64,000 nt of DNA from Modicisalibacter tunisiensis (GCF_020148005.1 NZ_JAGXFD010000002.1:124001-188000), one strand, 5' to 3'. Counted from the stretch's first letter, positions 54,313 through 63,726 are shown. Notes: generated from the sequence alone by a model not told the origin. Made by a program: numbers and translations.

Positions 54313-55794
54313 TCACAGATCCCGGTACTCCTTCTCGAAGCGCTTGGCCTGCTTCTTGGACACACCGCCCAGCACGGCGATGGCATGGCGCAGGCGCGCA
54401 CGGGTCATGTCGGAGCCGAGAATCGCCATGGCATCCATCACCGAGGTCGAGGTCGCCGAGCCGGTGATGGCGACGAACACCGGGGCCAGAAAGGCCTTCA
54501 TCTTGAGATCGAAGGCGCCGCTGAGCGACTTGATCTCGGCCAGCAGGCTTTCCTTTTCCCAACGGGTCACCCCTTCGAGCCGCCAGACCAGGAACTGCAG
54601 CAGCTTGAGCAGGGTTTCGCGCTCGAGCTTGATGTCGGCAAAGCTCTGCTCGTCGAGAGGCGGCACCCCGGCGAAGAAATGGCCGGCCAGCGGCGCCACG
54701 TCGGACAGCGTCTCGATACGCGGGCGCACCTGCGGCAGGATCTGACCGACATAGCGCTCGTTGAAGGCCCACTCGCGCAGCGCCGCCAGCAGCGCCGCGT
54801 CGTCGAGATCCTCGCGGATGTAGACGCCGTTGAGCCAGGTCAGCTTCTGCAGGTCGAAGACCGGGCCGCCCAGCGATACGCGCTGGATGTCGAAGTGCGC
54901 CATCATCTCGTCGAGCGTGAACTTCTCGCGATCGTCCGGCATCGACCAGCCCATGCGCCCCAGGTAGTTGGTCACCGCCTGCGGCAGGAAGCCCATCCGC
55001 CGATAGTAGTTGATCGACGTCGGGTTCTTGCGCTTGGAGAGCTTCGACTTGTCGGGATTGCGCAGCAGCGGCATGTGGCACAGCACCGGCATGTCCCAGC
55101 CGAAGTACTCGTAGAGCAGCTTGTGCTTGGGTGCCGAGTTGATCCATTCCTCGCCGCGCAGCACATGAGTGATGCCCATGAGGTGATCATCGACGACATT
55201 GGCCAGGTGATAGGTGGGCATGCCATCGGACTTGAGCAGGATCTGGGCATCGACCTGGGCCCAGTCCACCTCGATGTCGCCGCGCAGCATGTCATTGACC
55301 ACACAGGTGCCTTCCGCCGGCACCTTCATGCGCACCACGTGGGGCCAGCCTTCCGCCTCGCGCCGACGCAGCTCGGCCTCGGGCAGGGCCAGATCCTCCG
55401 GCTTGAGCGCCAGATGCAGCCCCTGGGCCTTGCGCGTCTCGCGCAACTCGTCGAGCTCCTCGCTGGTCCGGTAACAGCGGAAGGCATGTCCGGTCTCGAT
55501 CAGCTGACGGGCATACTCGGCGTAGATATCCCCGCGCTCGCTCTGGCGATAGGGGCCGTGCGGTCCGCCCACGTCCGGCCCTTCATCCCAGTCGAGCCCC
55601 AGCCAGCGCAGGGAATCGAGGATCATCTGCTCGGATTCCGCGGTGGAGCGCTGGCGATCGGTATCCTCGATGCGCAGAATGAACTGACCGCCGTGCTGGC
55701 GGGCGAAGCAGAGATTGAACAGCGCGATGTAGGCGGTGCCCACATGCGGGTCACCGGTCGGCGACGGCGCGATACGGGTACGTACAGTGGTCAT
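54313..55794 (-). CDS. gltX: Glutamyl-tRNA synthetase
   Basis: Class I aminoacyl-tRNA synthetase of 493 residues that charges tRNA-Glu. The HIGH-equivalent is in [16 protein letters not shown] and the KMSKS-equivalent is KLSKRKN (about residues 239-245). The glutamate-binding [11 protein letters not shown] and the anticodon-binding C-terminal domain are intact, so it is a discriminating-type full-length GluRS. Two in-frame ATGs exist (55806 and 55794); the inner one ([14 protein letters not shown]) gives the usual start. It lies upstream of tRNA-Ala and tRNA-Glu on the same strand. Confidence 0.95.
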   Translation of the reverse strand: MTTVRTRIAPSPTGDPHVGTAYIALFNLCFARQHGGQFILRIEDTDRQRSTAESEQMILDSLRWLGLDWDEGPDVGGPHGPYRQSERGDIYAEYARQLIETGHAFRCYRTSEELDELRETRKAQGLHLALKPEDLALPEAELRRREAEGWPHVVRMKVPAEGTCVVNDMLRGDIEVDWAQVDAQILLKSDGMPTYHLANVVDDHLMGITHVLRGEEWINSAPKHKLLYEYFGWDMPVLCHMPLLRNPDKSKLSKRKNPTSINYYRRMGFLPQAVTNYLGRMGWSMPDDREKFTLDEMMAHFDIQRVSLGGPVFDLQKLTWLNGVYIREDLDDAALLAALREWAFNERYVGQILPQVRPRIETLSDVAPLAGHFFAGVPPLDEQSFADIKLERETLLKLLQFLVWRLEGVTRWEKESLLAEIKSLSGAFDLKMKAFLAPVFVAITGSATSTSVMDAMAILGSDMTRARLRHAIAVLGGVSKKQAKRFEKEYRDL

Positions 55795-55897
55795 GACAGC
55801 GTCCATTGGCTTGCGGGATGGGCGGCATTATACGCACCCGGCGCGCCGTCATCAGCCGATGGCCGGTCTCGTTCCCGCGTCTTTTCAGGAGCTCATC

Positions 55898-56638
55898 ATG
55901 CTGGACGCCTTGCCGAATGACTTTACTGCGGTAGTGACCGGCGCCGGCGGCGGCATCGGCCGCGCCGTGCTGGACCACCTGCTGGCCAGCGATCGCCCCG
56001 GACGGGTGCTGGCCGTGTCCCGCCACCCCCTCGAGCACCGCGATCCCCGCCTGGACGCCCTGACGGCGGAGCTCTCCACCCAGGCGGGCCGCGAGGCGCT
56101 GGCCGGTCGTCTCGACGGCGCCCCCGTGCACCTGCTGTTCAACGCCATCGGCCTGCTGCACGACACCGCCCGGGGCATGCAGCCGGAGAAGCGCCTCGAG
56201 GAGCTGGACGCCGACACCCTGGCATATCTGTTCCAGGTGAACGCGACGACGCCGGCGCTGCTGCTTCAGGCTCTGCACGCCTCGCTCAAGGGGCGCCATC
56301 CGGCGATCGTCGCCAGCCTGTCGGCGCGGGTCGGCTCGATCGACGACAACCGGCTCGGCGGCTGGTACGGCTACCGGGCCAGCAAGGCCGCCCACAACAT
56401 GCTGATGCGTACCGCCGCCATCGAGCTGGCCCGCTACAATCGCCGTTCCCTCGTGCTCTGCCTTCACCCCGGCACGACCGACACCGCACTGTCGCGCCCC
56501 TTCCAGTCCCGCGTGCCCGAGGGCAGGCTGTTCACGCCCGCCTTCGTCGCCGAGCGCCTGTTCGCCGTCATCAACGCGCGCCGCCCCGAGGACACCGGCA
56601 CCTTCTGGGACTGGGCGGGCCAGCCCATCGCCTGGTAG
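55898..56638 (+). CDS. Short-chain dehydrogenase/reductase
   Basis: Classical SDR of 246 residues. The cofactor motif is TGAGGGIGRAV (about 15-25), the NAG-equivalent is LLFNAIGLLHD, the catalytic Ser is in ASLSARVGS, and the active-site YxxxK is YRASKAAHN (about 163-167). The C-terminal HPGTTDTALSRPF is typical of the CsgA/YbbO-like branch of SDRs. The substrate is unknown. A CAGGAG site precedes the ATG at 55898, which excludes the longer frame running back into gltX. Convergent with a LysR gene after 4 bases. Confidence 0.88.
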   Translation: MLDALPNDFTAVVTGAGGGIGRAVLDHLLASDRPGRVLAVSRHPLEHRDPRLDALTAELSTQAGREALAGRLDGAPVHLLFNAIGLLHDTARGMQPEKRLEELDADTLAYLFQVNATTPALLLQALHASLKGRHPAIVASLSARVGSIDDNRLGGWYGYRASKAAHNMLMRTAAIELARYNRRSLVLCLHPGTTDTALSRPFQSRVPEGRLFTPAFVAERLFAVINARRPEDTGTFWDWAGQPIAW

Positions 56639-56642
56639 GGGC

Positions 56643-57545
56643 CTACAGGACCAGACGCTCGCGGAACCAGTCGGTGATGAAGTCCAGATAGGCCCGCGTC
56701 TTGTCCGGCAGGTACTTGCGGGAACGGAACAGCACCAGCATGCTGCCGTGCTCGTTCCAGTAGGGCTGCAGCAGCGGCACCAGTTCCCCCTCGGCCACGG
56801 CGGACTGGGCGGCGAAGGTCGGCAGGTAGGCCAGCCCGAAGCCGGCCTTGGCCGCCTCGACCACCCCCAGCAGGTTGTTGATCACCAGCCGTGAATGGGG
56901 CTCGATGTCCAGCGGCTGGCCATTGAGCGAGAAGCGCCAGTGGGCCCCCAGGTCATAGTTGCCGTAGAAGATGCTGTCGTGGGACTCGATGTCCCGCGGG
57001 TGCTGCGGGCGCTCCGCCCGCGCCAGGTAGTCGGGCGCCGCATAGAGCCCATATACCACCTTGCACAACGGGCGCGACACGAGGCTCGAGGCCGGCAGCG
57101 GGCCCATGCGGATGGTCAGGTCCACGGAATCGTCGACCGGCTCGAAGCGCTGATCCTCGAGCAGGATCTCCACCGCCACATCCGGATAGCGACGCATGAA
57201 GGCCGTGGTCGGCGGCGCCAAGTACATGAAGCCGAAGCTGACCTGGGCACTCACCTTCAGCTGACCGCGGGGGCGCGCCGTCACCGACTGCACCTGCGCC
57301 TCGGCGGCGGCCAGTTCCTCGCGGATTCGCAGGCCGTGCTCGTAGTAGATCTGGCCAGCCTCGGTCAGATGCAAGGAACGCGTGGAGCGGTTCAGCAGGC
57401 TCACGCCCAGCTCCTCCTCCAGCGCGGCGATGCGCTTGGAGGCCAGGGACTTGGAAATCCCCAGGCGCCGTGCCGCGGCGGTGAAGCTGCCGGCGCGCAC
57501 GACTTCGACAAATACCTTGAGAGCATCCAGCGTGGCCAAGCCCAT
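56643..57545 (-). CDS. LysR-family transcriptional regulator
   Basis: A 300-residue LysR regulator. The winged helix reads LDALKVFVEVVRAGSFTAAA with the helix-turn-helix SKSLASKRIAALEEELG; the effector domain runs from about residue 90. The subgroup resembles the CrgA/PecT-like (DsdC/AaeR) branch that controls oxidoreductases and exporters. The ATG at 57543-57545 is used, although a TTG seven codons upstream is possible and neither has a well-spaced ribosome site. The downstream convergent SDR is not an obvious target; the target is unknown. Confidence 0.85.
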   Translation of the reverse strand: MGLATLDALKVFVEVVRAGSFTAAARRLGISKSLASKRIAALEEELGVSLLNRSTRSLHLTEAGQIYYEHGLRIREELAAAEAQVQSVTARPRGQLKVSAQVSFGFMYLAPPTTAFMRRYPDVAVEILLEDQRFEPVDDSVDLTIRMGPLPASSLVSRPLCKVVYGLYAAPDYLARAERPQHPRDIESHDSIFYGNYDLGAHWRFSLNGQPLDIEPHSRLVINNLLGVVEAAKAGFGLAYLPTFAAQSAVAEGELVPLLQPYWNEHGSMLVLFRSRKYLPDKTRAYLDFITDWFRERLVL

Positions 57546-58105
57546 TCCCTCGCGGTTCGACGGCAAGACATTTTGTTTCCATTATAGAAACACTGGATTT
57601 CGATTGTACCCACTTATTCCGCAAAGTACGACTGCCTATACTGGCGCCACTTCGACGGATAGCGCCGTTGAAGCCCCGTCCTCGCCCTTGCGGCGTCGAC
57701 GAAGCCTTCAGTGCATCATCTCTTGTGCGCCAGAGCCTGCTCGACCGAGCCCTCGGCGCATTTTTCTTTCCAGCCGCCTTGTTCCCGTATCGTGTCGCCG
57801 TTTGCCCACACTTTTCGTCCAGCCGGTGCCAGGGGTATAACGGTCGAGAACGTCCCCGCCTTCACGGTAACGCCGGCAAAGTACGCTCCGGTCCTGGGGG
57901 AAAATTTCCTTCAGACTTTGCGAATATACGCCTGCCATCGCGCGCCTGTTGCCGGCTGCCCGCGTAAATGAGTGACGTAAAAGCACACTTTTTTACGGAA
58001 ATCATCAGCCGCGGTACCCATCAATTTCCTCATAAAGCGAGCTTCATTAACCCGAAACATACTTCGGTGGCGACTGGCTATGCTAGGCGTTCACGTTACG
58101 GCGAG
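57546..58105. other. 560-bp intergenic region with lower GC and a dyad
   Basis: I see no supported gene. The short open frames on both strands lack ribosome sites and have weak codon bias. GC is visibly lower than in flanking genes, especially at 57900-58080. A dyad CGTAAAA (57976-57982) and TTTTACG (57991-57997) lies about 110 bases ahead of the XRE regulator and may be an operator or a promoter-proximal hairpin. Confidence 0.5.
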
Positions 58106-58714
58106 ATGCAATCAATGGATGCGTTGGGTTCCCGAATAAAAGCGCTGAGACTGAAGGCAAACCTGAGCAAGGCCGCCCTCGCCCGGCGAGTCGGTGTTTC
58201 TGATGTGACCATTTCCTACTGGGAGTCGGGCACCATCAGGCAAATCGGCCACGAGCGCCTGCTGGCCCTGGCCGATGCCCTCGACTGCACCCTGGCAGAC
58301 CTCCTCGAGGATACGCCGGCCCCCTCGACCCCCATGGGCATACTCGCGCTCCATGCCAGGGAAGCCGCCCCGTGGGAACGCCACGATGCCTCGCTGATAT
58401 CGCTGCTGGGCGAGCTGCCCCTGGCCCGGGTCGACAAGGACTGCCATCTGATCACCCCGGGACCGGGCGAGCGCTTCGACTTTCTCGACAGCGGCGACCT
58501 GGCCGCCATCCGCCCGCTCGAGACCTTTCAGGAAGACGGCCTGTATCTGGTGGCCTATCTCGACCGGCTGGCCATTCGCCGCCTCGACCGCACCCCCTCG
58601 GGCGAACTGCGCATCGCTGGAGAGCACGGCACTCCGGAAACCCTCTCGCTTGCCGCCCTTCCCTTCCGCCTGCTGGGCCAGCTCCGCGCCCGCTGGCAGC
58701 TGCGCGACGCCTGA
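58106..58714 (+). CDS. XRE-family regulator with an S24/CI-repressor-like C-terminal domain
   Basis: A regulator of about 202 residues. An N-terminal helix-turn-helix (about 8-65; LGSRIKALRLKANLSKAALA, VSDVTISYWESG) is of the Cro/CI type. The C-terminal half (about 115-195) follows the LexA/CI S24 pattern in outline (DSGDLAAIRP, EDGLYLVAYLDRLAIRRL, SGELRIAGE). The Ser and Lys of the self-cleavage dyad are not evident, so it may be a non-cleaving effector-sensing version. Start is uncertain between ATGs at 58106 and 58115. The gene is prophage-like in type, but no phage genes are adjacent. Confidence 0.78.
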   Translation: MQSMDALGSRIKALRLKANLSKAALARRVGVSDVTISYWESGTIRQIGHERLLALADALDCTLADLLEDTPAPSTPMGILALHAREAAPWERHDASLISLLGELPLARVDKDCHLITPGPGERFDFLDSGDLAAIRPLETFQEDGLYLVAYLDRLAIRRLDRTPSGELRIAGEHGTPETLSLAALPFRLLGQLRARWQLRDA

Positions 58715-58800
58715 GAGACACCCAGGCGAGATCGGACCCGGCTTGCGACCCGACGCGGGAATGCTACGTTATCGGCAGGTTCCAGAAGGAGGAAAGGCTC

Positions 58801-59004
58801 ATGCCGCTGTTCGACAGTTACGAGGCAGCCGGCGACTGGTACGCCGCCAGCGACTACAAGGACATGGCCTGGTACGACGGCTTCGAGGAGGAACAGCTGA
58901 TCGAGTTCGCCTACCGCCATGGCTCGGACCACGACGGCGAGGACGACCTGATCGCCGCCTTCCTGCGCGAGCAGGGCGAGGATCCCGCCGAATACGGCCT
59001 GTAA
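58801..59004 (+). CDS. Small acidic protein of 67 residues, function unknown
   Basis: I do not recognise this protein. It is strongly acidic and aromatic (YEAAGDWYAASDYKDMAWYD, then HDGEDDLIAAFLREQGED), with no membrane span and no cysteine. A near-perfect AGAAGGAGG site lies 8-9 bases before the ATG at 58801, and codon use matches neighbouring genes, so translation is well supported. It follows the XRE regulator by 86 bases on the same strand and could be its target or partner. The acidity is in line with cytosolic proteins of halophiles. Confidence 0.7.
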   Translation: MPLFDSYEAAGDWYAASDYKDMAWYDGFEEEQLIEFAYRHGSDHDGEDDLIAAFLREQGEDPAEYGL

Positions 59005-59054
59005 GCCTGGCCGCCGTCGGCATTTCGGGACACGCACTCCGAGACGGAAATACC

Positions 59055-59079
59055 CTGCCCCGGCGTCTCGCCGGGGCAG
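59055..59079. terminator. Terminator-like hairpin between the small acidic gene and hpd
   Basis: A perfect 11-bp stem (59055-59065 with 59069-59079) with a TCT loop lies between convergent genes. There is no T run on either side, so it is probable rather than certain. Confidence 0.5.
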
Positions 59080-59136
59080 TGCTCTCGGGCCGAGCGCCCG
59101 GAGGCGTCGGCCCTTGCTCATCGATGATGGCGGCGT

Positions 59137-60237
59137 CTAGTCGGCCTTGAGCACGCCACGGCGAATCTGGTCTTCCTCGATGGATTCGAAGAGCGCCTTG
59201 AAGTTGCCCTCGCCGAAGCCCTTGTTGCCCTTGCGCTGGATGATCTCGAAGAAGATCGGACCGATCACCGTATCGGTGAAGATCTGCAGCAGGATCCCCT
59301 CCTCCGGCGCGCCGTCGATCAGCAGGTTCAGCGCCTTGAGGTCCTCCAGGTTCTCGTCATGGTTGGGCACGCGCTGGTTGACCTTCTCGTAGTAGGTCGC
59401 CGGCGTGGTCATGAAGCGGATGCCGTTGTCGCGCAGCGCCTTGACCGTCGCGTAGATGTCGTCCGTGGCCAGCGCGAGATGCTGGATGCCTTCCCCGTTG
59501 TACTCGCGCAGGAATTCGGCGATCTGCGAGTTGTCGTCGGCGGACTCGTTGATGGGGATGTGCATCTTGCCGCAGGGCGCGGTCATGGCCCGCGAATGCA
59601 GACCGGTCATCTTGCCCTCGATGTCGAAGTAGCGAATCTCGCGGAAGTTGGCAATGGCCGTGTAGAAGCTGGCCCAGACATCCATCTGGCCGCGGTCGAC
59701 ATTGTGGGTCAGGTGGTCGAGCATCTTCAGACCCACGCTGCGGGCGTTCCTCTCGGCACCGGGGATGGGTTCGAAGTCGATCTCGTAGATGCTGCGCCCA
59801 TCGGCGTCACGCTTGTCGTCGACGAAGTACAGCAGCGAGCCGCCGATGCCCTTCACGGCCGGAATGCCGGCCTCGCCGGGGCCGACGGGATTTTCCACCG
59901 GTTCGGCGCCCTTCGCCACGGCGTGCTCGAAGGCCTGGCGGGCATCCGCCACCTTCCAGGCCATGGCGCAGGCGCTGGGGCCATGCTTGTCGGCGAAGGC
60001 GGAAGCATGGCTGTTCGGCTCGGCGTTGAGCACGAAGTTGATGCCCTCCTGCTGGAACAGGGTCACCTGCTTCGAACGGTGCCGGCGGGTCTCGGTGAAG
60101 CCGAGCTGGCGAAACAGCTGACGCAGGCCCTCGCGCTCCTCGGCACTCGGCGCGGTGAACTCGACGAAGGCAAAGCCATCGGTCCCGATCGGGTTGCCCT
60201 GGGTTTCACGGGGGGAAATGCTGGCCGGTGCGGTCAT
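59137..60237 (-). CDS. hpd: 4-hydroxyphenylpyruvate dioxygenase
   Basis: Fe(II)-dependent dioxygenase of 366 residues that converts 4-hydroxyphenylpyruvate to homogentisate in tyrosine catabolism. The two-metal-ligand histidines fall in LDHLTHNVDRGQM (about 180) and GIQHLALATDDI (about 258), and the Glu ligand in GPIFFEIIQRKGNKGFGEGNF near the C terminus. This last block is diagnostic for HPPD. The ATG at 60235-60237 has an AGGAG site. No homogentisate dioxygenase gene is in the window. Confidence 0.95.
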   Translation of the reverse strand: MTAPASISPRETQGNPIGTDGFAFVEFTAPSAEEREGLRQLFRQLGFTETRRHRSKQVTLFQQEGINFVLNAEPNSHASAFADKHGPSACAMAWKVADARQAFEHAVAKGAEPVENPVGPGEAGIPAVKGIGGSLLYFVDDKRDADGRSIYEIDFEPIPGAERNARSVGLKMLDHLTHNVDRGQMDVWASFYTAIANFREIRYFDIEGKMTGLHSRAMTAPCGKMHIPINESADDNSQIAEFLREYNGEGIQHLALATDDIYATVKALRDNGIRFMTTPATYYEKVNQRVPNHDENLEDLKALNLLIDGAPEEGILLQIFTDTVIGPIFFEIIQRKGNKGFGEGNFKALFESIEEDQIRRGVLKAD

Positions 60238-60473
60238 GAGCCTTCTCCTTGTTGATGTCATGGCAGGGAACGGCGCCGTCGAGGGACGGCGAATGGCTCC
60301 CAGCCTAGGCGTCCGGCCGGCCGGCGAGAATGGCCGATTGCCGGCATCACGGGCCCCGCGATGCCGCCACGGGCGCCCGTCGCGTCAAGAAAAGCTGACA
60401 GCCGAACCAGCCCACGCCAGTGGCTTTCACGAGCGGCCGAAAACCCTGACAAGGCGTAACGAAACATTGACGC

Positions 60474-61064
60474 TCAGGTCACCAGCTGCGCCGCCACCAG
60501 CAACAGGACACCCCCGATCACCGCATCGATGCCCCGCCACACGTCGGGATGCGCCAGCCGGGGTGCCAGCCACCCGGCCGCCGCCACCAGCCCGAAGAAC
60601 CACAGCCCCGACGCACTCATGGCACCGGCATAGAACCCGCCCGGGCTGGCCTGGACGGCACCGATGGCGCCCAGCATCACCACGGTATCGAGGTAGACAT
60701 GGGGATTGAGCAGGGTCACCGCCAGGGTCTCGGCCGTCACGCCCCGGCGCGAGCATGCCACCGGCGCGGCGGCTAGGCCGGCGGGCGCCAGAGCCCGCCG
60801 CCACGCCTGCAGCGCCTGCCAGATCAGGAACACGGCACCGCCCCAGCGAGCCACCGTCATCAGCAGCACCTGCCCGGCAATCAACGGCCCGAGGCCCAGC
60901 CCGCCCAGGCCGATCAACAGCGCATCGCAGGCCGTGCAGATCGCCGCGACGCGCCACGGCGAACGCCGCCGCAGCCCCTGCGCCAGCACGAAGGCGTTCT
61001 GCGCCCCGATGGCCACGATCAGGCCGGCGCCGGTCGCCATTCCCTGAAGGGCGGATGCCCACAT
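60474..61064 (-). CDS. argO: LysE/ArgO-family amino acid exporter
   Basis: Inner-membrane exporter of 196 residues with about six helices. Family features include GLIVAIGAQNAFVLAQGLRR at the first helices, CTACDALLIGLGGLG and TLLNPHVYLDTV. These closely fit ArgO (YggA), which exports arginine and possibly lysine or canavanine. It is divergent from an ArgP-type LysR gene with a 92-base intergenic region, exactly the E. coli-like regulator/exporter relationship. A GGAG site precedes the ATG at 61062-61064. Confidence 0.9.
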   Translation of the reverse strand: MWASALQGMATGAGLIVAIGAQNAFVLAQGLRRRSPWRVAAICTACDALLIGLGGLGLGPLIAGQVLLMTVARWGGAVFLIWQALQAWRRALAPAGLAAAPVACSRRGVTAETLAVTLLNPHVYLDTVVMLGAIGAVQASPGGFYAGAMSASGLWFFGLVAAAGWLAPRLAHPDVWRGIDAVIGGVLLLVAAQLVT

Positions 61065-61156
61065 GATCCCGTCTCCTCGCATTCGGAAGACGACAGGTTA
61101 GGTTTGGCGCTACAATAAGTGAAATTAATTCAAGGAATGGATGATTAACCTGGTTG

Positions 61157-62053
61157 ATGCTTGACTACAAACTTCTCCAGGCCTTGGCCGCCGTCATCGA
61201 CCAGTCCGGCTTCGAACGTGGCGCCAAGCATCTGGGGTTGACCCAGTCGGCGGTTTCCCAGCGCATCAAGCTGCTCGAAGCCCGGCTGGGACAACCGGTA
61301 CTGATTCGCACGCCCAAGCTGGCCCCCACGACGCTGGGCCGTCGCCTGCTCAATCATGTCCAGCAGGTCCGCCTGCTCGAGCATGACCTGCTCGACCAGA
61401 TTCCCGCCCTGGGCGAACGGGAACAGCGGCTGCGCCTGGCGATCAATGCCGACAGCCTGGCCACCTGGTGGTCGCCGGTCACCGGGCTCTTCTGCCAGCA
61501 ACACGACGTCCTTCTCGATCTGGTGGTGGAGGATCAGGACGTGGCCCTGAAACGCATGCGGGACGGCGAAGTGGCCGGCTGCATCTGTGCCACGCCGCGA
61601 CCGATTCAGGGCGCGCGCCAGCATCCGCTGGGCTACATGCGCTACCGGGCGCTGGCCAGTCCGGACTATGTCGCTCGCCACTTCCCGCACGGCCTGACGC
61701 ATGACGCCCTGCGCGAGGCGCCGGCCATCGTCTTCGGTCCGGATGACCGGCTGCAGCATCGCTACCTGGAAATGCGCGGCTTTCGCGAGCCCTTCCCCCA
61801 TCACCTGTGTCCCTCCTCGGAGGGCTTCATCCAGCTGGCCGAGGCGGGCATGGGCTACGGGCTGATTCCCGAGCGTCAGGTCACCCGGGAGCTGGCGGGC
61901 GGCTCGCTGGTGGACCTGGACCCCGGGTGCTGTATCGACGTGCCGCTCTACTGGCACCACTGGCGGCACGGCGGCCAGGTGCTGGAAGCGCTGACCGACC
62001 ATCTGCTCGCACAGTGCCGGCACTGGCTGATCCCCTTCGCCACCCCGGCGTAG
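61157..62053 (+). CDS. argP: LysR-family regulator ArgP
   Basis: A 298-residue LysR regulator, the length of E. coli ArgP (297). N-terminal LDYKLLQALAAVIDQSGFERGA, the HTH region TQSAVSQRIKLLEARLGQP and C-terminal landmarks LPLGYMRYRALAS-like (HPLGYMRYRALASPDYVAR) and FVHHLCP-like pattern are characteristic of the ArgP/LysG branch. It should activate the divergent argO in response to arginine, or be held inactive by lysine. The start is the ATG at 61157; a TTG directly before it is possible. Confidence 0.9.
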   Translation: MLDYKLLQALAAVIDQSGFERGAKHLGLTQSAVSQRIKLLEARLGQPVLIRTPKLAPTTLGRRLLNHVQQVRLLEHDLLDQIPALGEREQRLRLAINADSLATWWSPVTGLFCQQHDVLLDLVVEDQDVALKRMRDGEVAGCICATPRPIQGARQHPLGYMRYRALASPDYVARHFPHGLTHDALREAPAIVFGPDDRLQHRYLEMRGFREPFPHHLCPSSEGFIQLAEAGMGYGLIPERQVTRELAGGSLVDLDPGCCIDVPLYWHHWRHGGQVLEALTDHLLAQCRHWLIPFATPA

Positions 62054-62077
62054 GCCGGGGCGTCGTGACGCCCCGGC
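62054..62077. terminator. Terminator-like hairpin between argP and fdhA
   Basis: A perfect 10-bp stem (62054-62063 with 62068-62077) with a CGTG loop starts immediately after the argP stop, between convergent genes. No T run is present. Confidence 0.5.
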
Positions 62078-62083
62078 GCTGGA

Positions 62084-63277
62084 TCACGCCGCCAGACTGC
62101 CGTGGGGGTCGATGACGAATTTCTTCGCCACGCCGCCATCGAAGTCGGCGTAGCCCTGGGGCGCCTCGTCGAGGGAAATGACCTGGACATTGACCGCCTT
62201 GGCGATGTCGATGCGCTCGAAGAGGATGGCCTGCATCAACTGGCGATGATAGCGCATCACCGGGCACTGCCCCGTATGGAAGGAATGCGCCTTGGCCCAG
62301 CCCAGTCCGAAGCGCATCGACAGGTTGCCGTGCTTGGCCTCCTGGCTCTCGGCACCGGGATCCTCGGTGACATACAGCCCCGGGATGCCTACCTGGCCGC
62401 CGGCCCGGGTCACGTCCATCATCGCATTGAGCACGGTGGCCGGCTGCTCGTGACTGTGGTTGTGGCCATGGCAGCGCGCCTCGAAACCCACGGCATCCAC
62501 CGCGCAATCGACCTCGCGCTCGCCGAGGATGGCTTCCAGCATGTCCGGCATCGGCGTGTCCTGACGCAGGTCGAGGGTCTCGCAACCGAAGCTGCGCGCC
62601 TGGTCGAGCCGCTGCGGATTCATGTCGCCGACGATCACGCAGGCGGCGCCCAGCAGACGCGCCGAGGCGGCGGCGGCCAGCCCCACCGGGCCGGCGCCGG
62701 CGATGTAGACCGTGCTGCCCGGCCCCACACCCGCGGTCACGCAGCCGTGATAGCCGGTGGGAAAGATATCCGACAGCAGCGTCAGGTCACGGATCTTGTC
62801 CATCGCCCGGTCGCGGTCGGGGAAGCGCAGCAGGTTGAAGTCGGCGTACGGCACCATGACGTACTCGGTCTGGCCACCGACCCAGCCCCCCATGTCGACA
62901 TAGCCGTAGGCGGCGCCCGGCCGCGCCGGGTTGACGTTGAGACAGATGTGGGTGTTGCCTTCCTTGCAGTTGCGGCAGCGGCCACAGGCGATGTTGAAAG
63001 GGACCGAAACCACATCGCCGACCTTGACGAACTCGACATCTCGACCGCATTCGACCACCTCGCCGGTGATCTCGTGGCCCAGCACCAGCCCCGGTGGCGC
63101 CGTGGTGCGACCCCGCACCATGTGCTGATCGCTGCCGCAGATGTTGGTGGTGAGCACCTTGAGGATCACGCCGTGCTGGCACTGACGATTACCCAGGGCA
63201 AGCTCGGGAAAGGGGAGAGACTGCACCTCGACATGACCGGGGCCCTGATAGACGACCCCGCGGTTGGCTTGACTCAT
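62084..63277 (-). CDS. fdhA: Glutathione-independent formaldehyde dehydrogenase
   Basis: Zinc-dependent MDR enzyme of 397 residues that oxidises formaldehyde to formate using NAD (Pseudomonas putida FdhA type; also formaldehyde dismutase-like). Catalytic zinc region is NICGSDQHMVRGR and GHEITGEVVE, the structural zinc loop CGRCRNCKEGNTHIC, and the Rossmann motif YIAGAGPVGLAAA. The long insert GYGYVDMGGWVGGQ-type (AAYGYVDMGGWVGGQTEYV) and HNHSHEQPATVLN are diagnostic. Formate produced could be oxidised by the FdsGBAD enzyme also in this window. An AAGGA site precedes the ATG. Confidence 0.93.
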   Translation of the reverse strand: MSQANRGVVYQGPGHVEVQSLPFPELALGNRQCQHGVILKVLTTNICGSDQHMVRGRTTAPPGLVLGHEITGEVVECGRDVEFVKVGDVVSVPFNIACGRCRNCKEGNTHICLNVNPARPGAAYGYVDMGGWVGGQTEYVMVPYADFNLLRFPDRDRAMDKIRDLTLLSDIFPTGYHGCVTAGVGPGSTVYIAGAGPVGLAAAASARLLGAACVIVGDMNPQRLDQARSFGCETLDLRQDTPMPDMLEAILGEREVDCAVDAVGFEARCHGHNHSHEQPATVLNAMMDVTRAGGQVGIPGLYVTEDPGAESQEAKHGNLSMRFGLGWAKAHSFHTGQCPVMRYHRQLMQAILFERIDIAKAVNVQVISLDEAPQGYADFDGGVAKKFVIDPHGSLAA

Positions 63278-63423
63278 GGCTGGCGTCCTTTGTCGTTGTT
63301 CCTGTCACCGCACCCACGGTGACGACCTCGACCAGCCTAGCCCCGGCGCGAGGGAGGCCACTGTGCTCAGAAAGGCATCGGCATGCCTGAACGAGACAGC
63401 CGCACGACATCCCCCGTCTCGCC

Positions 63424-63726
63424 TCAGTGCCGAAGCAGGTCTTCGACGCTGGCCACCTTGTCATCCATGCTCTGCTCGCGATCGGTACGCGTGCCGACCT
63501 TGAGCGTGGTGTTGATGCGGGGTGCCCCCATGGCGTGCACGGCTTCATGGCAGCGCTTCACCACGGCGAAGACCTCGTCCCACGGCCCCTCGATATTGGT
63601 CCCGTAGGCATGCATGCGATGCACCAGGCCAGCCTCCTCGATGATCGTCTGGCACGCCGCGACATGCCGGGATACGGAAACGCCGACGCCCATCGGCACC
63701 AGGCAGAAATCGACAATGACCTGCAT
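63424..63726 (-). CDS. MTH1187-family thiamine-binding protein
   Basis: Small cytosolic protein of 100 residues in the MTH1187/YkoF-like family (DUF77). Pattern: VIVDFCLVPMGVGVSVSRHV at the N terminus, MHAYGTNIEGPWDEVFAVVK in the middle and a conserved RINTTLKVGTRTD. Family members form ferredoxin-like folds that bind thiamine, but their role is not settled. It is encoded 146 bases downstream of fdhA on the same strand orientation. A GGAG site precedes the ATG. No TPP riboswitch is recognisable upstream. Confidence 0.88.
   Translation of the reverse strand: MQVIVDFCLVPMGVGVSVSRHVAACQTIIEEAGLVHRMHAYGTNIEGPWDEVFAVVKRCHEAVHAMGAPRINTTLKVGTRTDREQSMDDKVASVEDLLRH

Noticed and set aside
57668-57986. 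Short open frames on both strands upstream of the XRE regulator
   Set aside because: They overlap each other, have weak codon bias and no ribosome sites.
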